From NCBI RefSeq assembly GCF_014243445.1, contig NZ_JACLQD010000006.1, positions 1 through 64,000 on the forward strand: a stretch of DNA of 64,000 bases, in the 5' to 3' direction. Below are positions 33,064 through 41,960 of this stretch, piece after piece (within the stretch, counting starts at the first letter, position 1; each line of letters opens with the position of its first letter). The notes beneath the pieces are model-generated. The model was not told where the DNA came from, did no database searches, and saw only the letters and a program-made list of their open reading frames with translations. A program made the translations under genes and the position numbers. This stretch comes from Paragemmobacter straminiformis (GTDB lineage: Bacteria > Pseudomonadota > Alphaproteobacteria > Rhodobacterales > Rhodobacteraceae).

Positions 33064-33644
33064 CCCCATGTCACGCCGATCACGGGGATTCCGGCCGCCT
33101 TTGCCGCCGCCACATCGACGGCGCTGTCGCCCACCATCACGACGGCCGACTGCCCCAGCACACCGCCGGGAAGGCAGCGCAGCAAATGTTCGGGATCGGG
33201 TTTTGCCACGCCAAAGGTATCCGGCCCCGCCACCAGCGCGAAACCGGCCAGAAGATCGAGGTCCTCCATCAGCCCCCGCGCGCTCGCCTCAAGCTTGTTG
33301 GTGCAGACGACCATGCGCCACCCCGCCTGACGCAACGTCCGCAGCCCGTCGATCACACCGGGATAGGGGCGGCTGAAGCGCGACAGGTTCTTGGTGTAAA
33401 GCATCAGGAAGCGCTGCACCGCCTCGGCCTGCCCGTCTGGCTCCAGAACCTCGCCCCGCGCGGCCAACCCCTTGCGCACGAGTTCGGCCACGCCATGCCC
33501 GATCAGCCCGCGCACATCGTCAAGGCCAAGCGCCGCATGGCCCCGCTCGGCCAACAGCGCATCAAGCGCATCGGCAAGGTCCGGCGCGCTGTCCACCAGC
33601 GTTCCGTCAAGATCGAAGATCACCGTGCCGCGTTGTTCAGGCAT
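32967..33644 (-). CDS. gph: HAD-family phosphatase, phosphoglycolate phosphatase-like
   Basis: A 225-residue HAD hydrolase: motif I FDLDGTLVDSAPDL, motif II VCTNKLE, motif III around VAKPDPEHLL and motif IV VMVGDSAVDVAAAKAAG. It has the length and cap pattern of Gph, which removes phosphate from 2-phosphoglycolate, though other sugar phosphates are possible. The ATG at 33644 overlaps the lpd stop by 8 nt, making it the last gene of the acetoin-dehydrogenase/transketolase operon. Its 3' end overlaps thiX on the opposite strand. Confidence 0.85.
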   Translation of the reverse strand: MPEQRGTVIFDLDGTLVDSAPDLADALDALLAERGHAALGLDDVRGLIGHGVAELVRKGLAARGEVLEPDGQAEAVQRFLMLYTKNLSRFSRPYPGVIDGLRTLRQAGWRMVVCTNKLEASARGLMEDLDLLAGFALVAGPDTFGVAKPDPEHLLRCLPGGVLGQSAVVMVGDSAVDVAAAKAAGIPVIGVTWGYGGAALESARPDAVARDFAEVPALIGRLSGL

Positions 33645-35031
33645 GGATCGCCCCCTCGCGCGCCGCCAGAACCGCCTCGTGCATCGCCTCGGACAGGGTC
33701 GGATGCGGAAAGACCACATGCGCCAGCTGTTCCGAAGTTGCGCCAAGCGACACTGCAATCGTCAGCCCGTGGATCAATTCGCTCGCTTCGGCCCCGATCA
33801 CCTGCGCGCCGACGATCCGGTCGGTCGCCGCATCGAACAGGCATTTCACCAGCCCGTCCGGTTCGCCCATGACCAGCGCCTTGCCATTGCCGCGCAGGCT
33901 GAACCGCCCCACGCGCAGGGCCACGCCCCGCTCTGCCGCCGCAGCCTCTGTCAAACCGACCGAGGCGACCTGCGGGCTGGCATAGATGCAAGCGGGGATC
34001 GGCCCCTTGGCATGCGGAACACGGCCCGAGATGGCTTCGACGCAGGCGATCCCCTCATGCTCGGCCTTGTGTGCCAGCATGGGCGGCCCCGCCACATCGC
34101 CAATGGCGTAAAGGCCGGGCAAGCTGGTGCGCCCTGCCATGTCTGTCTCGACCGCGCCGTGCCGGAACACAACGCCAAGCGCCTCGAGACCAAGCCCCGA
34201 AACGTTCGGCACCACCCCCCCCGCGCTGAGGAGCCGGTCGGCCACAAGGACCATGCCGTTGGAGAGATGTGCGGTGAGGCTGTCCGCCGCGCGATCCAGC
34301 CGCGAAACGGAAACACCCGTATGGATTGCTATGCCCCGCTTTTGCAGGGCCTTGGCCATAAGGCCGGAAATCTCGGCATCCTCGGCAGGCAGGATGCGGT
34401 CGGCCAGTTCGACCAGCGTGACCTTGGCCCCCATCGCGGCGTAGATCGAGGCGAATTCCACCCCGATGGCCCCCGACCCGACGATGACGAGCGAGGCCGG
34501 AACCCGGTCGGGCCGCAAGGCCTCCATATAGGTCCAGACAAGCCGGCCGTCAGGCTCGAGCCCCGGCAGCACGCGCGGCGACGCCCCAGTGGCAAGGATG
34601 ATATGCGGCGCGGAATAGCGGCCCGCTTCCAGCGCCCCGCGCGGTGCGGCAACGGCGCTTTGTGTCACCTCCACCTGCCCCGGCGCGGTGATGCGGGCCG
34701 CACCCCAGATCAGGTCCACCCCGTTCTTCTTCAACAGAAAGGCCACACCGGCCGACAATTGCCCGCTCACCTCGCCCGCCCGCGCGATCAGCCGCGTGGG
34801 GTCGATGGCCGGCGACAGCGGGTGCAGGCCGAAGCGATCCGCATGGTTTGCCTGATGCAAAAGGTCCGTGCCCTTCAGCATGGCCTTGGTCGGAATGCAG
34901 CCCCAGTTCAGGCAGATTCCCCCCAGATGGGCGCGTTCCACCAGCCCCACGCGCAACCCCAGTTGCCGCGCGCGGATCGCTGCGACATATCCCCCCGGCC
35001 CCGCGCCGATGATCAGCACATCATGCGTCAT
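33637..35031 (-). CDS. lpdA: Dihydrolipoyl dehydrogenase (E3)
   Basis: A 464-residue pyridine nucleotide-disulphide oxidoreductase. VLIIGAGPGGYVAAIRA binds FAD, the redox disulphide is in GGICLNWGCIPTKAML, VIVGSGAIGVEFASIYAAMG binds NAD, and the dimer-interface active His/Glu is in VVFPHPTLSEAMHEA. It reoxidises the dihydrolipoyl arm of the E2 encoded upstream. The start overlaps the transketolase stop by 11 nt. It is a dedicated E3 of this operon, presumably distinct from those of pyruvate and 2-oxoglutarate dehydrogenases elsewhere. Confidence 0.93.
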   Translation of the reverse strand: MTHDVLIIGAGPGGYVAAIRARQLGLRVGLVERAHLGGICLNWGCIPTKAMLKGTDLLHQANHADRFGLHPLSPAIDPTRLIARAGEVSGQLSAGVAFLLKKNGVDLIWGAARITAPGQVEVTQSAVAAPRGALEAGRYSAPHIILATGASPRVLPGLEPDGRLVWTYMEALRPDRVPASLVIVGSGAIGVEFASIYAAMGAKVTLVELADRILPAEDAEISGLMAKALQKRGIAIHTGVSVSRLDRAADSLTAHLSNGMVLVADRLLSAGGVVPNVSGLGLEALGVVFRHGAVETDMAGRTSLPGLYAIGDVAGPPMLAHKAEHEGIACVEAISGRVPHAKGPIPACIYASPQVASVGLTEAAAAERGVALRVGRFSLRGNGKALVMGEPDGLVKCLFDAATDRIVGAQVIGAEASELIHGLTIAVSLGATSEQLAHVVFPHPTLSEAMHEAVLAAREGAIHA

Positions 35032-37015
35032 GGCCCAGCCTTTCGACCGCCAGCGCCACAACCGCATCCGCCGTGATGCCGAAGTGACGGTACAGCACCT
35101 CCGCCGGTGCCGATGCGCCAAAGCCCGTCATGCCGACAAAGCCGCCCTCGGCCCCGATCACCTCGTCCCAGCCGAAACGCAGCGCGGCCTCGATGCCGAT
35201 GCGCAAACCGTTCCCCAGCACGGCGGCGCGGTACTCCGGCCTCTGCGACCGGAACAGTTCGAACGAGGGCAACGACACCACAGCAGCCCCGATTCCCCGC
35301 GCCTCGAGCGCCGCGCGCGCCTCGACCGCCAGCGAAACCTCGGACCCCGTGGCGACAAGCGTGACCTCGCGCGGACCGCATCCGGCCTCGGCAAGCACGT
35401 AGCCACCGCGCGCCGCAGCATTTCCCGCACCGCCATCCTTGCGCAGCACCGGCAAATCCTGCCGCGACAGAACGATGGCCGTCGGCCCCGTCGCGCGGTC
35501 AAGCGCGATCTCCCAAGCCTCTGCCGCCTCTATCGCATCTGCGGGGCGCAGCGTCACCAGACCGGGCGTCGCGCGCAGCATTGCCAGCGTCTCGACCGGC
35601 TGGTGGGTCGGCCCATCCTCGCCCAGACCGATGGAGTCGTGGGTAAGCACATAGGTGACAGGCAGCCCCATCAAAGACGACAGCCGCAGCGCCGGATGCA
35701 GATAGTCGGCAAAGACGAGGAACGTCCCCGCATAGGGCCGATAGCCGCCATGCAACGCCATGCCGTTCATCACCGCAGCCATGCCATGCTCGCGCACGCC
35801 GTAATGGATGTAGCGGCCGGCGAAATCCTGCGGCGTGACAGGCAGGGTCGCCTTGGTCAGCGTGTTGACCGAACCCGTCAGGTCCGCCGACCCGCCGATC
35901 AGTTGCGGCACGATCGCCGTCAGAACCTCGAGCGCGGCACCGCTCGCCTTGCGCGTGGCCATCGCCTTGCCGCTGCCGGAAAGCCCCGCGCGATGCGCGG
36001 CCAGCGCCTCGCGCCAGCCCTCGGGCAAACCGCCCTGATGGTGCGCCAGAAACGCCCCGCGCTTGGCCGAGGCCGCCAGACGCGCCTCCCAGTCCAGCCG
36101 CGCCGCAGACCCCCGCGCCCCTGCGGCAGCCCAAGCCGACCGCACCGCTTCCGGCACTTCGAACGGCCCGTGCGCCCAGCCCAAAGCAGCCCGCGCCCCC
36201 GCGATCTCCTCTGCACCCAGCGGCGAGCCGTGGCATTTTGCCGTTCCCGCCTTGGCGGGGGCGCCCTTGCCGATGGTGGTCCGGCAGGCGATCATCACAG
36301 GACGGGTCGCCTGCTGTGCCAAGGCCATCGCCGAGGCGATGCTTTCGGCGTCATGTCCGTCACAGGCCAAGACCTGCCAACCCGACGCCTCGAACCGCTT
36401 GCGCTGGTCCTCCGAGGTCGCGGCTTCGGTCCCGCCGTCGATGGTGATGCCGTTGTCGTCCCACAGCACGACAAGCCGTGACAGGCGCAGGTGACCGGCC
36501 AGCGAAATCGCCTCCTGGCTGATCCCCTCCATCAGGCAACCGTCACCCGCGATGACCCATGTCCGGTGATCCACCACATCCGCACCGAACCTTGCGCGGT
36601 CCATCTCTTCCGCCAATGCCATCCCGACCGCCGTGGCGATCCCCTGACCCAGCGGCCCCGTCGTCGTCTCGATTCCCGCGCCATGCCCGTATTCGGGATG
36701 CCCCGCCGCAGGCGAACCCAACTGGCGGAAATCGCGCATCGTGCCGATCTCCCATCCCGGATAGCCCGTCAGATGCAGCAGCGCGTAAAGCAGCATCGAC
36801 CCGTGGCCCGCCGACAGCACAAAGCGGTCACGGTCGGCCCAATCGGGACGGGCGGCGTCGAATTTCAGAAAGCGCGAGAACAGCACCGTTGCCACATCGG
36901 CCATACCCATCGGCATCCCCGGATGCCCCGATGCGGCGCGTTCGACCGCATCGGCGGCCAGAAAACGGATCGCATTCGCCATTTCGGCATGGCTCGCCTG
37001 CGGCAGATCGCGCAT
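35021..37015 (-). CDS. tkt: Transketolase
   Basis: A 664-residue full-length transketolase. AVERAASGHPGMPMGMADVA, TGPLGQGIATAVGMALAEE, VIAGDGCLMEGISQEAISLAG (TPP/Mg site GDG), YVLTHDSIGLGEDGPTHQPVE and IGGSADLTGS are all present. It moves two-carbon ketol units between sugar phosphates. The gene lies inside the acetoin-type dehydrogenase operon, between E2 and E3, so it is likely a pathway-specific isozyme. A 10-bp inverted repeat stands in the 80-bp gap from the E2 gene. Confidence 0.95.
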   Translation of the reverse strand: MRDLPQASHAEMANAIRFLAADAVERAASGHPGMPMGMADVATVLFSRFLKFDAARPDWADRDRFVLSAGHGSMLLYALLHLTGYPGWEIGTMRDFRQLGSPAAGHPEYGHGAGIETTTGPLGQGIATAVGMALAEEMDRARFGADVVDHRTWVIAGDGCLMEGISQEAISLAGHLRLSRLVVLWDDNGITIDGGTEAATSEDQRKRFEASGWQVLACDGHDAESIASAMALAQQATRPVMIACRTTIGKGAPAKAGTAKCHGSPLGAEEIAGARAALGWAHGPFEVPEAVRSAWAAAGARGSAARLDWEARLAASAKRGAFLAHHQGGLPEGWREALAAHRAGLSGSGKAMATRKASGAALEVLTAIVPQLIGGSADLTGSVNTLTKATLPVTPQDFAGRYIHYGVREHGMAAVMNGMALHGGYRPYAGTFLVFADYLHPALRLSSLMGLPVTYVLTHDSIGLGEDGPTHQPVETLAMLRATPGLVTLRPADAIEAAEAWEIALDRATGPTAIVLSRQDLPVLRKDGGAGNAAARGGYVLAEAGCGPREVTLVATGSEVSLAVEARAALEARGIGAAVVSLPSFELFRSQRPEYRAAVLGNGLRIGIEAALRFGWDEVIGAEGGFVGMTGFGASAPAEVLYRHFGITADAVVALAVERLGHDA

Positions 37016-37053
37016 TGTCGGTCCTTCCCTGTTCGTCTTTTTTTTCCATTAAC

Positions 37054-37088
37054 GACGCGCGCCACGCGGGAGCGGCGCGGCGCGCGTC
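37054..37088. repeat. Inverted repeat between E2 and transketolase genes
   Basis: Perfect 10-bp arms GACGCGCGCC (37054-37063) and GGCGCGCGTC (37079-37088) around a 15-base GC-rich loop. In the operon's direction it is followed by an A-run, not a T-run, so it is not a classic terminator. It may be an mRNA-stabilising or processing hairpin between the two genes. Confidence 0.6.
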
Positions 37089-37095
37089 ATGCGCG

Positions 37096-38400
37096 TCACC
37101 CAGCCGAGCGGACGGTGCGCGCAATCAGGGTCTGCACCAGATCGGCGGCCTCGACCTGCGGCAGGTGGCCGACACGGTCCAGACGGTGCAGCGCAACATG
37201 GGCCGGCACCGCCGCCTCGATCTCGCGCAGCGGGACGATGGCATCGTCGCGCCCCGCGATCACGGTGCAGGGGCCACGATAGGCCCGCAGCGCCGCCGCC
37301 ACATTGAAAAGCTGGGTCGAGCCTTCGAACACACCGCGCGCCACGCGGGCCTGCGCAGGCACAAGCCCCGCCTCGTCCCGCGCCGCGAGCGTTGCACGGA
37401 CCAGCACAGGCGCAAGGCTCGCCGGGTCGGACACCAGCCGCCGCATCCAGGCCTGAAGCGCCCCTTCGGATTTGGCCGACAGGAAACCGTCGACGAAATC
37501 GCCATCCACCGAAGCCCCCAACCCCGCAGGCGAGATCAGCGTCAGCGACCGCACATCAAGGTCGCCCCGCTCGGTCAGGGCCGCGGCAACCGCAGCACCC
37601 AGCGAATGGCCCACCAGATGCACCCCGCCATGCATTCCGCGCAAGGTGCGGCCCACGGCATCGACCAGCGCCGCGAAATCGGCCGCGACATGCCGTTGCG
37701 ACGCGCCATGCCCCGGCAGGTCCAGCGCCATCATGGGCGAGCCAAGGCCGACCCGTGCCACCAGCGGCCGCCACGACGACAGGTCCGCTCCGAACCCGTG
37801 AAGGAAAACAACCGGTGTCCCCTGCCCTGACTGCAAGGTGCGCAGTTCCAGCGAACCCGCGGCAGGGGCCGAAGCGATCGCGCCTTCGACATCGCGCAGC
37901 ACGACCGCACCCTTCGGCCCCGTCCCTGCGATCCGCTCTACGGACAGGTTATGGTCAAACGCCACCCGCCGCGCGATGGGAGAAGCCCGCCGCCCGCCTG
38001 CCACCGCAGCCACGGGTTCGGCCACACGCACAGGTTCGGCCACCACGGATGCCCCCACCGGCGCTGCCCCCACCGGCGCTGCCACGACCAAAGCCGGCAC
38101 GGCCGCGGGTGCCGCGACCTGCGCCGCAGGCGCAGCCGTTGCCGTTGCCGCCACAACCTCGCCTTCAGACCCGACATGCATCAGGGGTTCCAGCACGGTC
38201 GCGACGTCGCCCACCTTCCACGGCAGCGAAATCACCACGCCTTCGGAAAAAGCCTCCACTTCGAAGCTGGCTTTCTCGCTTTCCACCACGGCGACCAGAT
38301 CGCCCTTCTTCACCTTGTCACCAAGCTTCACATGCAGCTCGACGATCTTCGCCTCGGTCAGGTCTTGCCCGACCTGCGGCACCAGAATTGCCTCGGCCAT
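37096..38400 (-). CDS. acoC: Acetoin dehydrogenase E2-like: lipoyl domain, E3-binding domain, alpha/beta hydrolase
   Basis: A 434-residue three-part protein. Residues about 1-78 form a lipoyl domain with the lipoylated lysine in VESEKASFEV. An Ala/Val/Pro-rich linker follows. A peripheral subunit-binding domain (ASPIARRVAFDHNLSVERI, GTGPKGAVVLRDVE) lies near 145-185. The C-terminal half is an alpha/beta hydrolase (VVFLHGFGADLSSW, nucleophile elbow GHSLGAAVA, late His in VGHLPQ) instead of the usual acyltransferase core. This architecture is known from AcoC proteins of acetoin dehydrogenase. The ATG at 38400 is the first methionine of the lipoyl domain. It supports acyloin cleavage rather than ordinary pyruvate dehydrogenation. 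Confidence 0.88.
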   Translation of the reverse strand: MAEAILVPQVGQDLTEAKIVELHVKLGDKVKKGDLVAVVESEKASFEVEAFSEGVVISLPWKVGDVATVLEPLMHVGSEGEVVAATATAAPAAQVAAPAAVPALVVAAPVGAAPVGASVVAEPVRVAEPVAAVAGGRRASPIARRVAFDHNLSVERIAGTGPKGAVVLRDVEGAIASAPAAGSLELRTLQSGQGTPVVFLHGFGADLSSWRPLVARVGLGSPMMALDLPGHGASQRHVAADFAALVDAVGRTLRGMHGGVHLVGHSLGAAVAAALTERGDLDVRSLTLISPAGLGASVDGDFVDGFLSAKSEGALQAWMRRLVSDPASLAPVLVRATLAARDEAGLVPAQARVARGVFEGSTQLFNVAAALRAYRGPCTVIAGRDDAIVPLREIEAAVPAHVALHRLDRVGHLPQVEAADLVQTLIARTVRSAG

Positions 38401-38416
38401 TTGCCTTTTCCTTCCC

Positions 38417-39637
38417 TCAGGCTGCCTGCGACCTTGCGCTTTCCAGCGCACGGGCCACGAAATCCACCGTCCGCCGCGTCGCCGCGGCAAACTCGTTCGC
38501 CGTCGTCGCGAAAGCGCCGAAGCGGCTGAATTCGGCGGGGGTCATCCCGTCGAAATCATAGGCCTGCCGGAAATAGGGCAATTGCCGCAGCTTCTCGATC
38601 ACCTCCGCGGGCGGCTCCTCGTCGATGGCCGAAGCCTCGAACGCGGGCAGCCGATCTTCGGCCTGCATCAGTTGCGCGATGTATCCCGGAGGACAGGTAT
38701 AGACAAAATCCCCTCCCGCGATCTTCGAGATATGCCAGCTCGAGGCTTTGCCACCCTCGCCCTCGTCGCTCACCCGCATCGAGCATTGCAGCATCTTCGA
38801 CGGATGGCCGATGCGCTTGCCGTGATGGTAGGCGCGTTTCAGAACCGCCATCTCGCCATGCAGGATTTCCTCGGGCGTCAGCGCGATGCCGCGCAATTCG
38901 GCCTGCACCTTCAGGTCGCCGACATTGCCCAGCCGTGCCGACATATGGGTGATGACCGACCGCCACCGCGACAGGTCCACCCCCCCGGCCTCGGCCCGTT
39001 CCAGACCACGGCTCACGGCATCCATGCAGGCCACATATTGCGGCACGGTGAACGAGGTCGTGTTGTTCGTGGAAATGCCCAGAGCGGTCAGTTCCTCGAT
39101 CACGCGATACCCCTCCGCGCTGCCGGGGATCTTCACCATGACGTTGCGGCCCAGCGTCGCCAGTTGCAGCCCCTGCGCCAGCATCAGGTCGTAATCCGAC
39201 ACGAAGCGCGGATCGACCTGACCCGACAGATAGCCGTAACGTCCGTTCGATGCGTCATAGACCGGAAGGATCATCAGCGCGCTCTGGCGCACCACTTCAA
39301 GATAGGTCTTCCAGTATATGCCCTCGACATCATCCGCAGGGTTCTCTGCCGCGATGCGACGGATTTCCTGCATCCAGAAGTCGGGATCGTTCTGGATCGC
39401 CTGAAGCGAAAGGGGCGGATTGGTGGTGACACCGCCAAAACCCATGCGCCCTTCGGCTTCGATCGCCGCCGGAGAGAAAAGGCGCGTAAGCTGTGCCTCC
39501 CACTCGGCCTTCTTGGTGGCGGGTGCCGAAGCCAGCACCCCCTTTTTCCAGCTTTCATAGACAAGCGGAGAGCTGTCCCACCAGATTTCGCAATCCGGAT
39601 TGGTCGCTGCCAGTTTTTCAAGCACATGCAGGGTCAT
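38417..39637 (-). CDS. Transaldolase family protein (long form)
   Basis: A 406-residue protein with transaldolase motifs GGVTTNPPLSLQAI near the N-terminus, the Schiff-base lysine in NVMVKIPGSAEG, and STNNTTSFTVPQYV. It is longer than typical TalB (about 320), with a C-terminal extension. It moves a dihydroxyacetone unit or acts as an aldolase on a ketose. It sits between the E1 beta and E2 genes in one operon with transketolase, an unusual interleaving that points to joint function. The exact acceptor and donor are unknown. Confidence 0.85.
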   Translation of the reverse strand: MTLHVLEKLAATNPDCEIWWDSSPLVYESWKKGVLASAPATKKAEWEAQLTRLFSPAAIEAEGRMGFGGVTTNPPLSLQAIQNDPDFWMQEIRRIAAENPADDVEGIYWKTYLEVVRQSALMILPVYDASNGRYGYLSGQVDPRFVSDYDLMLAQGLQLATLGRNVMVKIPGSAEGYRVIEELTALGISTNNTTSFTVPQYVACMDAVSRGLERAEAGGVDLSRWRSVITHMSARLGNVGDLKVQAELRGIALTPEEILHGEMAVLKRAYHHGKRIGHPSKMLQCSMRVSDEGEGGKASSWHISKIAGGDFVYTCPPGYIAQLMQAEDRLPAFEASAIDEEPPAEVIEKLRQLPYFRQAYDFDGMTPAEFSRFGAFATTANEFAAATRRTVDFVARALESARSQAA

Positions 39638-39647
39638 GACCGCCCCC

Positions 39648-40655
39648 TCATTCCGCCGCAGCGGCAAGGGATTGCAGGTGCAGTACCCGCTTGACGGCGG
39701 CGACCACATCCTCCTTCTGCGGGACCGAGGCCTTTTCCAGCGTCAGGTTGAACGGCACCGGAATGTCCATGCCGGCCACGATCTCGACGGGGGCGTCCAT
39801 CTCGTAGAAACATTCCTCCTGAATGATCGACGCGATGTCCGAGGCCACGCCGCCACGGCGGTTTGCTTCCTGCACGATCACGCAGCGGCGCGTTTTCAGC
39901 ACCGATCTGATGATCATGTCGCGGTCCAGCGGCACCAGCGTCCGCGGGTCGATCACCTCGACGTTGATACCTTCGGCAGCCAGCGCCTCGGCGGCCTCGA
40001 GCGTGCGGGGGATCATGTTTGACCATGCGATCACGGTCACGTCCGACCCTTCGCGCTTGATATCACCGACGCCAAAGGGAACCACATGCTCGCCGTCCGG
40101 CACCGGCCCCTTGGTCATGTAAAGGTGCTTGTGTTCAAGGAACATCACCGGATCTTCCTGACGCAGCGCATATTTCAGCAAGCCCTTCGCATCGGCGGGG
40201 GTCGAGGGCATCACCACCCGCAGACCGGGAATATGGTAGAACAGCGCCTCCAGCGATTGCGAATGCTGCGCGGCCACGCCACCACCCGTGCCACCCTGCG
40301 TCCGCATGATGAAGGGCACGCGGCCATCGCCGCCCGTCATCAGACGGAACTTCGCGGCCTGGTTCACGATCATGTCCATGCCGAGCATGGCGAAATCGAC
40401 GTAAAGGATTTCCACGATGGGCCGCGCGCCGGCGATTGCCGCGCCCACGCCCACGCCGATCATGCCGGCCTCGGCAATCGGCGTGTCGCGTACGCGCTTC
40501 GGCCCGTATTTCGCCAAAAGCCCCTCGGTCACCTTGTACGACCCGCCGCGCTCGGCGATGCCTTCCCCGATGATGAACACCGTCGGGTTGGCTGCCATTT
40601 CCTCGTCGATCGCTTCGCGCAGCGCCTCGCGGTACATCAGTTCGCGTGTTGCCAT
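39648..40655 (-). CDS. acoB: Acetoin/2-oxoacid dehydrogenase E1 component, beta subunit
   Basis: A 335-residue E1 beta. MATRELMYREALREAIDEEM, FIIGEGIAERGGSYKVTEGL, RVRDTPIAEAGMIGVGVGAA and RTQGGTGGGVAAQHSQSLEALFYHIPGL are typical. It forms the alpha2beta2 thiamine-diphosphate enzyme with the subunit encoded 27 bp upstream. The strongest family resemblance is to acetoin and pyruvate dehydrogenase E1 beta; the associated hydrolase-type E2 favours the acetoin branch. Confidence 0.9.
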   Translation of the reverse strand: MATRELMYREALREAIDEEMAANPTVFIIGEGIAERGGSYKVTEGLLAKYGPKRVRDTPIAEAGMIGVGVGAAIAGARPIVEILYVDFAMLGMDMIVNQAAKFRLMTGGDGRVPFIMRTQGGTGGGVAAQHSQSLEALFYHIPGLRVVMPSTPADAKGLLKYALRQEDPVMFLEHKHLYMTKGPVPDGEHVVPFGVGDIKREGSDVTVIAWSNMIPRTLEAAEALAAEGINVEVIDPRTLVPLDRDMIIRSVLKTRRCVIVQEANRRGGVASDIASIIQEECFYEMDAPVEIVAGMDIPVPFNLTLEKASVPQKEDVVAAVKRVLHLQSLAAAAE

Positions 40656-40682
40656 GATTTGTTCCTCCCTTTCCCCTGCGCC

Positions 40683-41669
40683 TCAGTAACCGACCGCGAA
40701 TTCGCGGAAGGATTCGGGCGTGACCTCGGGGCTGTTCTTCGAGAATTCGACCGCATCGGCGAATTCGGCGGCGATTTCGGCCTCGATGGCGGCGATGTCC
40801 TCGTCGCTCACCCCGGCCATTTCCTTGAGCGCGGCGCGCGCGCGGTCGACCGGATCGCGGGCCTTGTAGTAAGCAAGCTCGTCCTCGGGCATGTATTTGC
40901 CCGGATCGTTCACATGGTGGCCCATGTGGCGATAGGTCTTGGCCTCGATCAGAACCGGCCCCTTGCCCGCGCGGCAGGTGGCGACAGCCTGTTCCATGAC
41001 CGCATGGACCGCGAGCGGATCGTTCCCGTCGACCTGATGGCTTTCCACCCCGATTGCCAGACCGCGCTTGTAAAGATCGGTCTCGCGGGTGGATTCCTCG
41101 ATCCGCGTCGACACGGCATACTGGTTGTTCTCGACGACAAGGATGTAATTCAGGTTCCAGATCGCGGCGAGGTTCAGGCTTTCGAGGAACGTCCCGTTGT
41201 TCGACGCCCCGTCGGTCGAGAAGGTCACAGTGACCGCATCCGAACCCTTGACCTGATTGGCCAGCGCCGCCCCCACGCCAAGCGGCGTGCCCGCCCCGAC
41301 GATGCCGTTGGCGCCAAGGTTGCCCTTCGAGATGTCGGCGATGTGCATCGACCCGCCGTAGCCACGGCAATAACCGGTCTCTTTCTGCAACAGCTCGGCC
41401 ACCATCTTGCGCACATCAGCCCCCCAGGCGATGCAATGCCCGTGGCCGCGATGTGTCGAGGCGATGTAATCCCCCTCGCTCAGCGCCGCACAGACGCCCG
41501 TCGCGATGCCTTCCTGACCGAGATAGGGGTGGAAATAGCCGCGGATCAGGCCCTGACGATACAGCTTGATCCCTTCCGATTCGAAGACGCGGATCTTGTA
41601 AGCTGTGCGGAAAAGTTTTTCCAAAAATTCGCGCGACGGCGCGTTCTGCAACGTGGCAGCGGCTCCCAT
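40683..41669 (-). CDS. acoA: Acetoin/2-oxoacid dehydrogenase E1 component, alpha subunit
   Basis: A 328-residue E1 alpha. YLGQEGIATGVCAAL, STHRGHGHCIAWGADVRKM, GYCRGYGGSMHIADISKGNLGANGIVGAGTPLGVGAAL and TYRHMGHHVNDPGKYM are the expected segments. The thiamine-diphosphate motif is present but starts T152-D-G instead of the invariant G-D-G, then ends with NN at 181-182. It is the first gene of the operon E1a - E1b - transaldolase - E2 - transketolase - E3 - phosphatase, divergent from the RpiR gene. Confidence 0.9.
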   Translation of the reverse strand: MGAAATLQNAPSREFLEKLFRTAYKIRVFESEGIKLYRQGLIRGYFHPYLGQEGIATGVCAALSEGDYIASTHRGHGHCIAWGADVRKMVAELLQKETGYCRGYGGSMHIADISKGNLGANGIVGAGTPLGVGAALANQVKGSDAVTVTFSTDGASNNGTFLESLNLAAIWNLNYILVVENNQYAVSTRIEESTRETDLYKRGLAIGVESHQVDGNDPLAVHAVMEQAVATCRAGKGPVLIEAKTYRHMGHHVNDPGKYMPEDELAYYKARDPVDRARAALKEMAGVSDEDIAAIEAEIAAEFADAVEFSKNSPEVTPESFREFAVGY

Positions 41670-41790
41670 ACTTCCTCCCTTGCGCCGACAGATTCGGCTT
41701 AGACTGCTATTTCTTAGGGATTTTTGTAGCCACGCCCCAAAAGCTTGTCGAGAAAATTTTTTGCAAAACGTGGAAATTCCGGCCCAAATC

Positions 41791-41913
41791 TTGAAATCTT
41801 CTTTCAGAAATATGACGTATAAGTTCCAGAATTGTTATGAATCAATAACTTGATGGTCATGCGCCTGCGGCAACACCGTCAGATTCCCGCGATGATCTGT
41901 GAAAAATTCTTTC
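41791..41913. promoter_or_regulatory. Divergent promoter region with GAAA-N5-TTTC repeats
   Basis: The roughly 290-bp AT-richer gap between the E1 alpha and RpiR genes contains two inverted repeats of the same form: TTGAAATCTTCTTTCA (41791-41806) and GAAAAATTCTTTC (41901-41913). They are plausible RpiR operators because RpiR proteins commonly bind such palindromes in divergent promoters. This is inference from symmetry and position only. Confidence 0.4.
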
Positions 41914-41960
41914 CGAATGGCAAAGCGCTCCCTATCTTCTCCGCAACAAGGAGTAGCGAC

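Noticed and set aside
37036-37048. T-run before the transketolase start as a plus-strand terminator
   Set aside because: On the plus strand the T-run precedes the hairpin instead of following it, and no plus-strand gene needs termination there.
37096-41669. Ordinary pyruvate dehydrogenase operon
   Set aside because: The E2 has an alpha/beta hydrolase instead of the acyltransferase core, and transaldolase and transketolase are interleaved, so the acetoin-type assignment is better.
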